Below, piece after piece: positions 55,099 to 64,000 of a stretch of DNA of 64,000 nt. The translations under genes were made by a program, and so were the position numbers. The DNA comes from Vanessa cardui (Eukaryota > Arthropoda > Insecta > Lepidoptera > Nymphalidae): contig NC_061141.1 of assembly GCF_905220365.1 (NCBI RefSeq), positions 4,347,501-4,411,500 on the forward strand, written 5' to 3'. The notes below the pieces were generated by a model that worked only from the letters and a program-made list of their open reading frames with translations, searched no databases and was not told the DNA's origin. Numbering within the stretch: position 1 is the stretch's first letter; each line of letters starts with the position of its first letter.

Positions 55099-57060
55099 GT
55101 TTGATTAACACCATAAAATATTAGCCTCTCCAGGACAAATGCTTTCGAGAGGTAAAGTAAGCAGGTACAACTATGTTGATTCCTACTTGACTGTATGTTT
55201 GAGTGCCATTATTGTGACGAAATACCAATTCTAAATAAAAAGATTATCATATATCATATTCCTTTCAATTTGACATATGAATGGGTCTTGAAATACCTTG
55301 TCTATAGATAATGGATATTCCTATCAGTGAGATTTTATTTTTAGTAAGAGGAATGATAACAGTATAACATTAGCTCAACTTGGAGTATCTGATGTCTGAA
55401 ATCGGGACGATCCAGCAATGATCCAAGAAGTCACAACATAGACTGGTTATCTTATCCTTGCTCCTACCTAGCTATACCAATATTACTCGTATAGAAGTGA
55501 ATAAGAAAATAAAACAAACAACAGCAAAATTTTGGCCAATTATTTTGTCAAACTCCGAAGAAATTTGTTTTGACTGTTACCTTTTTTATGTAAAATCAAT
55601 GTTTTATTTCAAGTACCTAACTAACCTACAATTTTTAATATACAACGAAAATAATAGGTATTTGCACAACCTACTCGTATTTCGAAGTGCATAAGTTTGA
55701 GTCCAAACAGGCACTCGATTCCCTCACCCTCATAGTCCGATGAGATCAATCTGATATGACGATAGGGATCAGATCAAATTAACTTGGTCAACCTACAACT
55801 TCAGAACTGTTAGATATCCTTGGTAGAACAAATTTTGGTGACACCATATTAAATTCGACCTCTCGAACCATATACACCAACAAGATAAACGAGATAGTCA
55901 AATTAAAAAAAAGTTGTTACTGTTAAAAAACCATATAATTCTACTATCATTATAAATGCGAAAATTTGTGAGGACTACTGACCAGATTTGTATGAAATTT
56001 TACAGTAATATAAGTTATACATCTGAATAACACAAGCTACAATTTAACGTGATTTTACATAATTTGATCATAGTGTAACGTGTCTAGCTAGTATATTATT
56101 ATGTAACCCTAGTGTCTTTATGGAAAAATGAAATTAAAATTTCTAAAAAAAAAATGTCTAACGTTTAATGTTGTTACTGAACATTAATTTACTAAACTAG
56201 CTTATTTAATAAATCCTTCAAAATGCAAAAATCTACAGCACTCATTAAAACGAAACAAAAAAGTATTAAGGGAGCGGTGTTAAAACGAACAATTCAATTT
56301 TTAAAACAAAGAAACATCAAAAGGACGCGCGACACCGAAACGTTTCGAGCACTCGATTGGCTGAAAATGGCTGACGCTCACGTGCTATTGGTCAAAGATA
56401 ATGTTTGTGGACTATCAGTTTTGCGGGGGAGATAAACCAAAACTTAACCGCAAATGTTGACAGAAGCTTTTAAACAATAACACACGCAAAATACAACTCT
56501 ATAACATTGTGATAAAATACAAATTCATATAATCGCATTTATTGCGTCTGGATGAAATCTGGATGATGAAGCGAGATGGAAAATCAATCGTCGAGTTTTT
56601 AATGGGTGTGAAAAAGAGAGATATCCCGTAAAGGGTTGCGTTACACTTTATAAGTAAAATGTTATGTTAATGTTTGCATACATTAAGCCTACGTTTTCTT
56701 TCTAATGAATATTAATTTAACAGTCGAATATAATTATCATGTCTGATAATTTAATAAAAATGAGAAAAGTGTTACTAAGGAGTTTTTAATGTTTATTAAT
56801 TTGCTTTATTTTATTTATTTCAAGTAATTATAATGTTTGAATTAAAATAACTAAATTGTAAACTAAATATATCGATATCATTTGTTTCATAAAATTACAT
56901 TACAATAATTGTATCTTCACAATACAAAAAAGACACTTTAAAATATCGAAACAAATGAAACACGTCATTACCAAAACCAACTCCTTATTTTACGAAATAA
57001 TTTTATTACAATAGATAATTTAAAACTGTCCAACTTCACCCCACCACTCGGGGATAAAAG
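55099..57060. other. AT-rich DNA; a repeat scrap and a promoter-like cluster
   Basis: 55940-56045 (CTACTATCATTATAAATGCG, GATTTGTATGAAATTTTACA) resembles a common lepidopteran repeat. At 56352-56390 two ATTGG (inverted CCAAT) boxes flank a CACGTG E-box inside a 70-codon ORF (56223-56435) that I consider non-coding. Confidence 0.35.
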
Positions 57061-57067
57061 AGGAATG

Positions 57068-57078
57068 GGCGGGGCAGA
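57068..57078 (+). promoter_or_regulatory. GC box upstream of the 57272 start site
   Basis: GGGCGGGGC-type motif about 200 bp upstream of the predicted initiator, consistent with Sp/KLF factors. The assignment is by motif only. Confidence 0.3.
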
Positions 57079-57245
57079 AATTAAAACTGAAACACGGATA
57101 AAAAGCTAGACGTCTCTCTCCCGCAAATGAGCAGTCCAAAGTGCAGTAAGCGGCTTACAATGGGAGTTGACACTCGATGTTATGTCTGTCCCTTTCTGTT
57201 TTTACTCTGTCAAATAGAGCTATCTCGTTAGCAGCCCTTCGTAGA

Positions 57246-57276
57246 TATAAAGGTATAAGCGGAGTACAGTCAGTTC
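57246..57276 (+). promoter_or_regulatory. orphan core promoter (TATA + TCAGT initiator)
   Basis: TATAAAGG at 57246 lies 26 bases upstream of the A in the arthropod initiator TCAGTT (A at 57272). Downstream is a 282-nt region ending in a consensus donor. Confidence 0.6.
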
Positions 57277-57553
57277 CACGTGAGACTGTATTTTGTAATC
57301 AGTGAAGTGGCGCCTTTATTCTGAAGCGCAGGCACAATGTTCGCGCGTTTGACAATTTGACATTTAATTTGGCGGGAACACCGTTTCATGTTTTCAGATA
57401 CGCAAAGGCTTAATCTTATACGGTTCGGTATTCTATAAGTGAGCTCTTTTTATATAATAGTTTTTAAAGTGATGTTAGAAGCCAGTTGAAGATTGTTATA
57501 GTTATTGCGTTTGCAATAACTTGGATCCTAGTTTATTTTAAAGCAATAATAAG
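57272..57553 (+). other. predicted non-coding first exon of a plus-strand gene
   Basis: From the initiator A to AATAAG|GTAAGA. The three ATGs inside open only short frames (7, 16 and 5 codons), so it is a 5'UTR with small upstream ORFs. TTTGGCGGGAA at 57368-57378 matches an E2F-type site. No downstream coding exon could be tied to it; a candidate is 63166-63422, otherwise the gene body lies beyond the window. Confidence 0.5.
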
Positions 57554-57569
57554 GTAAGATAAAATTAAT

Positions 57570-57575
57570 TTTATT
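57570..57575 (-). terminator. candidate AATAAA for the Lys/Thr-rich gene
   Basis: TTTATT on plus, 152 nt past the minus-strand stop at 57727 and only 17 nt from the plus-strand donor at 57554. Confidence 0.35.
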
Positions 57576-57726
57576 ATTTAAATTTTCATTTCCTATTTCC
57601 CATAAAAACTAGTGGTCGCTGAAAAAAAAAAGAAAAAATGTTACAGTAGAAATCAAATTTAAATAATGAATATATTAACATACTAAGATTTGTAATGTGT
57701 GTATTAAAATATAAGGTTTAATCCAA

Positions 57727-58805
57727 TCAAATTGAGATACATACGCCTAAAGTACTTCTCTTTACTTGTTTTAGTATTTTTTTGGACTGTTGGAAAACTT
57801 CGGTTAGTTTTACAGTCGTCTTTCGTCTTGGCTTCTCTTGAGCTGAAGTCAGTACTATATTACTTTTCCCTTTACTTTCAATGCTAACCTCATCTAATTC
57901 TGTGATATTTTCGTCAGTAATTTCTCGTGTATTATTTATTTCCGTCGTGAAATAAATGTGTTTTGTAACATTATCAAAGGTTGTTTTTGCTAATTGCTCT
58001 TCAGTGTTATGTGTATAATCTTCTACACTGAGAATATTTCTGCTTGTAGTTGTATCAACGACGCTTAGTTCTACCGTCGTCGCTAGATCGCTGTCCAACT
58101 TAGGTTTACCTGAACATATTTCATGTAACTGTTTCTTTGTTTCATTAAATGATTTTTCTTTTTTTATAGCATCAGTATTTACTATCGTCGGTGTAGGTTT
58201 AATCATGGAAGTATTAAATTCAGAAGTAGTTTGAACAGCGATTGTATCTGAAACTGATTCCTTTTTAGTAGTTTTAATATCCGTATGATGAACGTTTCTA
58301 GTAACTTTAATATATTTTAGTTTATTGTCCATTTTATAAGTATCTAATTCATTAATAGTTTGTTTAACATCTATTGTATTCAAGACAGGTATTATTTCTT
58401 TTACAGGTGATTTTTCTTTGATTTTATCATATTTAGTAATATTAACATGATTTATATTGATTACTTTGGTATACTTTATTTTATCTGAAGTTATCATAGT
58501 CTTTTTTGGACGAATATTTCTATTGGATTTTATTTTTATTGTTTTTTGTTTCGTGGTCAATTCATTTCTTTGTGACATCACTCGATTAATTAAAATATTT
58601 TTAAATTCATCCAAGGATAGGTAAGCTTTCGGAATTTTCGATTCAACTGGATTATTTATGTATATCAAAGGGTCGGAAGCAGTTCTTATATGTTCCTTAA
58701 CCACGAGATTGTGTATTTTAAATCCATTGACATCTTTAAGTTTCTTAACATGTATCTCGTATTGTCTGTTGTTCTTGAACAAGCGACGCGATGACATGTT
58801 ATAGT
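57727..58805 (-). CDS. Lys/Thr-rich gene, exon 2 (main open frame)
   Basis: Acceptor TTATTTTCTAG|AC with a long pyrimidine tract, then YNMSSRRLF and 358 codons to the stop at 57729-57727. A possible donor GGC|GTATGT near the end could replace the last residues CISI. Confidence 0.65.
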
Positions 58806-59099
58806 CTAGAAAATAAACACAAATCAATTAGATCTTGGCAAGAAGTAAATAAATTAAAAAAAAAAAAACAATTTTTTTTTTTTCAAAATTGTTTAACTAA
58901 ATTAATTAATAAAACATTCATAATTTAAAACTATACTATCTGTAATTGCTTCTTTATATTTTAAATAAAGATCCGAAATAACATCTTCAGGCACTAAATT
59001 AATTTTATTTTTATCACAAGCAACGTATAAAAATAAAAACGTTAAAAATATAATCGATTTGATATTAAAAATCTCACGACAATAAAACATCTTTCGCAT
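57727..59099 (-). CDS. Lys/Thr-rich secreted or membrane-anchored protein, unrecognised
   Basis: Exon 1 (59099-58937) and exon 2 (58805-57727) join in phase 1 through a 131-nt GT-AG intron to give about 413 residues. Exon 1 encodes a basic N-terminus and a hydrophobic core SIIFLTFLFLYVACD (residues 15-29), a signal peptide or membrane anchor. Exon 2 is a 358-codon open frame rich in K, T, I and N, with repeated 'TK-(Y)-TKV' and 'VKEIIP' type segments and several dibasic pairs. It is by far the longest frame in the window. The donor GTATAG is not ideal. If the join is wrong, translation could start at the ATG at 58797 (MSSRRLFKNNRQYEIHVKKL). No family is recognised; a fast-evolving lineage-specific gene is likely. 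It lies head-on to the orphan promoter at 57246. Confidence 0.6.
58937..59099 (-). CDS. Lys/Thr-rich gene, exon 1 (signal/anchor)
   Basis: ATG at 59099 (MRKMFYCREIFNIKS). A second in-frame ATG is at 59090. It ends at ACAGATA|GTATAG. Confidence 0.5.
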
Positions 59100-60585
59100 T
59101 ACTTGGCATGTTTGTAAAACAAACAAGAAATTAACGATTTTACACTCTAATTGGTTTATGCACGCGTGTATGCGTTTTCATTTTATTGTTTGGAAATGCT
59201 TTCTCGTCCGTTTCATTACAAAAGTAATTGAAAGATTTTTAAATATAGAATATTGTGTTTAAAAATAGAATCAATGAAAATTTAAAAATAATAAGAATAC
59301 AAGATACTAAATGCTTTTTATTACGTGATGTTATACAGGAATCTATGAATGAGATTAACCGTCGGTTCTTTGAATTAAATAATGAAAAAAGGTTTTATAA
59401 TAAAATTCATTCACCAAAAAAATTTGATTAACATTTTCATGGAAGTTCATTTTACGGCTTTTTCTAGAAAATTTCACTAAAAATACGGTTTTTCTTGGCA
59501 TTTACGTAATAACAACTATTATTTAATATAATAATAAATAAATTAATAATAAACTAATTTCAATGAAATTTATTTTTAAATATGAACGTACCACTAAAAT
59601 AATACATCATTTTTACGCTAAATAGTTAATTTAGAATAAATATAAAAAGTACACCGATAATTAAAAAAAAATACGTTATCAATCACAAATGTCAATATGA
59701 ACACAAATGTCAGTATTTTCTATTGATTTTATGTGACGTTAATATTTTAGCTGTAATGACAAACGTCATTGTAAATAATTAGGACATATGCTTACATAAA
59801 AAATGACATATTTGAAACTGCTGCTGAATTTCTTATCGGATCCTCTTCTTACTTCTTTATTCAAAGTTTTAATTTTATTTTAATTAATCTTGTAAATTAA
59901 ATAGAACCAGTAACATACGCTCTTTTAATTAAAAGAAAAAAGTTAATTGGTACTTATGTATGCTGGTTTATAGGTACATTTTAAGGGGTATATAACACTA
60001 TAAATTTCGAAAATTTTAATCTTTGAACTCGAAGTCTTACGATTTACGTTTACAATATGCTACATAACCTTAATTGAACAGCCTATATAGAACCTAGGAA
60101 CCAAGAGTAGTTTAATCTTGTACGGAATAAATTAACTTTTTTGTCTAAATTAATCTAAAACATTTTTTTTTTCTACAATAAGTATATCCTACAACATAGC
60201 ATAGTATCTAGATTTCAAGATAAGGTTACAGTCCATTAGACTAATGGTAACAACCTTTAAGTAGTCGGTTAATAAAAAACCCGACTCCATTTAACCAATG
60301 AATAACAACCGTATCCAAGCACCGCGACAACCCATTAATAGGGTTCAGTGGTTACCAGGAACTCACGTAAATTCCATCTCGTTTGTCCGTCCGTCACTTT
60401 TGAACATTTAAACGTAATAATATAATTGGCTATCATTGATATTTCTCAAGATCACATTCATTTTATTTTAAATGAAAAGATTTCGTCTCAGTAGTACTTT
60501 TAGATTGTCATAGTACGGATAAAGAAAGTAATCCCAGTAGTTATACTAGAAAAAACTATGGTTGTTCTTATTGGTTTGATTGATA
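59100..60585. other. AT-rich DNA, nothing recognised
   Basis: Would hold the promoter of the Lys/Thr-rich gene just right of 59099, but no clear TATA-initiator pair is visible. 60240-60380 has moderate complexity and no known family. Confidence 0.35.
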
Positions 60586-60589
60586 GCGG

Positions 60590-60698
60590 ATTGGCGATGT
60601 AATGGATGCTATTTGCGGTGAAATCTATTGGAGTTGGAGACCACTGTCCATCAGGAATAAATTTCCAGGCAATAGGTATACCTATAAAAAAACACACA
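60590..60698 (+). repeat. family B-like repeat, degenerate 3' end
   Basis: GGCGATGTAATGG, GGAGACCACTGTCCATCAGG and ACCTATAAAAAAA follow the family B order with heavy divergence. Confidence 0.45.
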
Positions 60699-61304
60699 CA
60701 CACTCATTGCCAGCAAACGGCTTTTCTGATTTCGTTTTTCTTAGTCATTCTCATCCTTGATGTTAATGGTTGAGACTTAAGAATACTTTAAACTAAATCG
60801 ATTGAATTCATTTTTAAATGCGTTGATCTTGTAAAACGGATACAGATCATTGTCGGAGTATGAGAGTTCAGGTAATTATCGAACCTCAGTATTTGTAAAG
60901 TTGTGTCCACTATATTTCCTGCGAAAGTCTCGCCTCTACACATCATTCCCATTTCTGTCTTATTAGAGTTATTAATAAGTCAAATGTATCGGGAAAAGAT
61001 GGTACGGCCGTGCCCGTTTTGCTCGAGACTTGGCTGGGGCACTGCCGTGCCCCCAGATATCCACACATGCCGTAATTAAACTTACACAACAAATAAATTT
61101 TATCAATAAAGTTTAATCAAAATTATATCCCTTACAATAGCAGAAAAGTAGTGCAAAATAGTTTCAAAGAAAAGAGAGACAGCGCTGGTCGTAAAATCAT
61201 CTTTCAGTGAAAAACAAACTGCATCAATTCCAAAATATGGGATAAAGTGAAACGAATAATAATACCACAGATATTCAAACTATTATTTTTAGATTATATA
61301 GTAA

Positions 61305-61342
61305 ACAGCGCCAACATTGGTGACCACCAATGTTGGCGCTGT
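61305..61342. repeat. perfect 18-bp fold-back with 2-nt loop
   Basis: ACAGCGCCAACATTGGTG (61305-61322), AC, then its exact reverse complement (61325-61342). The right arm is the family B GGCGCTGTA block. Confidence 0.9.
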
Positions 61343-61500
61343 ACTAATTTGTAACCATTTCTTACATCGCTAATGCACTACCAAATTTTGGGAGCTAAGA
61401 TGCTATGTCTATTGTTTCGTAGTTATATCAGCATCACAACAGTATTAAGAACTGCTATTTGGGTATCTAAGTAACCTACTCCAACGGGAACCCTAATACT
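61325..61500 (-). repeat. family B repeat, degenerate
   Basis: GGCGCTGTACTAATTT, TTTCTTACATCGCTAATGCA, GGGAGCTAAGATGCTATGTC, AACCTACTCCAACGGG in reverse family order. Confidence 0.65.
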
Positions 61501-61924
61501 TAGTAAATGACTGGACACAAGGCCGTACCGTGGGGTAACATCAGTGTACAGCTCTAAGATTTCAAGTTATAATTTTCTAGACTGGTTTTCCACCAAAAAT
61601 CACAGAAAAAAACCAAGTGTAGAAGTAGGACTAAGAAAGTTCTACTTTTCAATAATCTTGTTTTCAAGAGTTTTTTTAAGCTTTGCTAAAATTAAACATG
61701 ATTCATTTAAGAGTATATCGTATGTCCGTGATTTCTAGAAGAAGGTAACTGCACCCATCATTAGTCTATATTTGCTCTCGGAACTTTTCGGACATAATCA
61801 TTGCATAAAAATGAACCGACATCATCTTCGTCGAAATACTTGGTTCCTACTCTAATGCTACATCTGCATCTTCGGAAAATATTGAAAATAGCAATTACTA
61901 TTATGTGTGACGTTGGAACTTTAC

Positions 61925-61973
61925 ATCAGAAGATTTCAGGTTCGAATCCTGGCAGGGTCGCCATGTGATGTTG
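61925..61973 (+). repeat. tRNA-Arg-like 3' fragment
   Basis: CATCAGAAGATTTCAGGTTC, GAATCCTGGCAGGGTCGCCA resembles the anticodon-arm edge, T-arm and acceptor 3' strand of an arginine tRNA with a CCA. No matching 5' acceptor strand or D-arm lies upstream, so it is a retroposed fragment or SINE relic and not a gene. Confidence 0.45.
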
Positions 61974-62703
61974 AAACCTTACTCTTTAGTTAAAGGAAAC
62001 AATTGTTTACTGTATCGTTTACTAACTTATATATGAATAAAAAATATACTAATAAAATTATGCTTACATAGCTAAATGCGAGTACAGTTACATACATAAT
62101 TCCTAACATTATAATTAATACACTTCATATGTATCGAAAACTATTATTCCAGATTCCTGTTGAATGTCAACATTTGAGAAGTTCACATAATATATACGTT
62201 CTTATAGCAATCTTTTATCCAAAATTATATTTTTATAATTCGATTCTTCGATTATTAGAAGGAATAAAACGAGGAAACAAATAACCTTTTAATGAATTTA
62301 TTAAAATACAAATTGATTTTCTACAATATCTTCTTCTATAAAATATAATCAGATGGTATTCTTAAAGATAAACTAATTGTGTCTTTGCATAGAATTTCAT
62401 GTGTAATTTTACTCGCAGTACCTTATTTTGTCCATGAATTCTTTTTATGTACGAGTATATACCATACCACTAATATTTCTTACACCATATTGATTTTATA
62501 AAAGTTTCTTTTTATTTTTTGACTTTGATATATCTTTTGAGTGTAATGAAGTTTGTCATTATTTTATATGAAAGCCATATTAATTGATCATCGTGTTACA
62601 AAAGTTTATATTCGTGTTTTTTTCATGGAGAAGGTTTTACTCGTATCTTACCACTTCGTTCTAACGATATCGAGCAAAATTTACACAAACAGGATCTGCC
62701 AGA

Positions 62704-62915
62704 TTCTCTAGCAGAGTTATATCAGTTTTATATATTAACCACCGTTAAGAATGGCTGACGTTGTTGAAATCGACCAGGATGTAATCCACATCATCATCAT
62801 CATCATATAATGTGCACATCAATTTTTCTTATAAAGTTATATCTGTTTTACTAACCACTGTCGAGAATGGCTGACGTTGTTAAAATCATCCAGGACGAAA
62901 TCCATATCAACGCGT
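62704..62915 (+). repeat. imperfect tandem pair, about 120-bp period
   Basis: AGAATGGCTGACGTTGTT followed by (G/A)AAATC..CCAGGA.G(T/A)AATCCA(C/T)ATC occurs at about 62749 and 62871, with TTATATC(A/T)GTTTTA upstream of both. An (ATC)n run separates them. Confidence 0.75.
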
Positions 62916-63165
62916 GTTGCAAGTTAAAACCAGTTTAAGGAGTTCCGAACTTATTTAATACATAACATTTCTTCATTTGTTTATTTGTGTTTCATTTTGT
63001 ATTTGATATTTGTCAAATGCCAAGTTGCTCCAAAATTTTGGTAATGTAAGACCAATGCTCTAACAGAACACAACAGTTCTATTAATATATCTATGTCCTA
63101 TTCTTCCAATAAATTATAAACGCCTCGTCCCATATTACACGGAAGGTTTACTTTTTTTGCTTTAG

Positions 63166-63422
63166 GTTTGCTAATCACAATAAAAAACATCTTTATCAAG
63201 GGACATAACATTTTAACGACTTGTCACGAGCGACTGTACAAATGCCGCACCAATACTAATGAAATCATTAAATTTAATCCGCCAAACGTTGTGTATGGAC
63301 TGATTGGCGATGTGTTTGTTGGTTCAGTCCTGATCGCTTGGACTATTGTTGTACTCCTAACACATGCTTTACATCAAAATAATTGCATTACTAATAATCA
63401 ATTTCCCATTTTCAAAATTTAA
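63166..63422 (+). CDS. possible terminal coding exon with one membrane segment
   Basis: A pyrimidine-rich acceptor TTTTTTTGCTTTAG precedes an open frame of about 85 codons ending at TAA 63420-63422. It reads CHERLYKCRTNTNEIIKF, then GLIGDVFVGSVLIAWTIVVL, a likely transmembrane helix, and a short polar tail. There is no in-frame ATG before the helix, so an upstream exon is required. No family is recognised, and the exon may be spurious. Confidence 0.3.
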
Positions 63423-63654
63423 AAAGATGGTTAAGACTAAATTACGAGAACTTTTTAGAAAGAAACGCCTAGAGTGAGGCTCTAGTACCATCATAGGATA
63501 CTAATTAATGTTAATAACAGCATTGTAAATCTGAGTGTTCTTGGCTTAAATTATTATTAAAATGTTTGTTTGACTCAAATAATTTAATGATTACACAAGA
63601 TAACACAAAACAAGACAGTCTAATCGTATTTGGTATACAGTTACCCTATACATT

Positions 63655-64000
63655 GTTCACTGCCTCACTGGTCCAGTAACCAGAGATGCCAAGATTCAAG
63701 GTTCTGGTACCAAATCCCAGAATGGTCAATTAAAGGTTATTGGATTTCATGTCAATGAATTCTCATTAATAGCCCAAAGTCTAGAAGTGCTTGGAAGTGC
63801 CTGAAAGCATGTCGCTGATGCTGCATCTGAACTCTTTCCAAGAGTAGCGGATTTGCTGTCCCATCTCATTAGGGGAGTAAGGGAATACAGAGTGCATCTG
63901 TGTTTACACACACACACTTGTATAGAATAATATATCCTGCGTATTTGGGTGGTCTCCCTTGGGATTAGTTACCGTGACCGAAATTCGGTACGGTATCATC
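63655..64000 (+). mobile_element. SINE, third family (I), running off the right edge
   Basis: The degraded tRNA-like head contains GGTTCTGGTACCAAATCCCA. It is followed by the CACACACACACTTGTATAGA, TATCCTGCG, GGTCTCCCTTGGGATTAG and CCGTGACCGAAATTCGGTA blocks, which I recognise as a frequent lepidopteran SINE body. Confidence 0.7.

Noticed and set aside
56223..56435. 70-codon plus-strand ORF
   Set aside because: It covers a cluster of CCAAT and E-box motifs and has no coding context; it is more likely regulatory or neutral.

Overview
The window looks like about 64 kb of euchromatic DNA from a lepidopteran, probably a butterfly. It is AT-rich and gene-poor, genes are broken by long introns with GT-AG borders, and most of the rest is made of many diverged copies of a few interspersed repeats. 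The lepidopteran placement rests mainly on a CAPA neuropeptide precursor containing QLYAFPRV-amide (known as Manduca CAP2b) and on repeat families I recognise from Lepidoptera. No bacterial-style operons, CRISPR arrays or intact tRNA/rRNA genes are visible. None of the real genes with introns is visible as one long ORF; they were assembled by hand from exon borders and phases. || Genes from left to right: (1) 1256-1512 (-), a likely coding exon of an unknown gene leaving the left edge. (2) 9590-12193 (+), a three-exon Ly6/uPAR-like (quiver/sleepless-type) protein of 148 residues with signal peptide, Ly6 cysteines ending in CQCFNDLCN, and a GPI-type tail. (3) 19298-31718 (-), the capa gene: TATA promoter, a 31-nt non-coding first exon, then four coding exons for a 160-residue precursor carrying two PRV-amide periviscerokinins and one WFGPRL-amide pyrokinin. 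It converges with the Ly6 gene. (4) 57246-57553 (+), a promoter and 5'UTR exon whose coding exons I cannot place. (5) 57727-59099 (-), a probable two-exon gene for a Lys/Thr-rich protein of about 413 residues that I do not recognise. (6) 63166-63422 (+), a possible last exon with a membrane segment. || The rest is mostly transposable-element debris: a tRNA-derived SINE (family A, at least 12 copies, two tail types, several with target-site duplications), a non-tRNA repeat with A-rich tail (family B, about 15 copies), a second tRNA-derived SINE (family C, 4 copies), a near full-length dead Helitron with a broken Rep gene, three hAT-like non-autonomous families, LINE fragments, and one LTR with its primer-binding site. 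The most unusual pattern is a set of perfect inverted repeats with 14-31 bp arms and loops of only 2-6 nt, several of them created inside SINE or family B copies, and one (31-bp arms) inside a capa intron. || I found no clearly new multi-gene system. The best leads are the fold-back excess, the unrecognised Lys/Thr-rich gene beside an orphan promoter, and the alternative C-terminus of the CAPA precursor.
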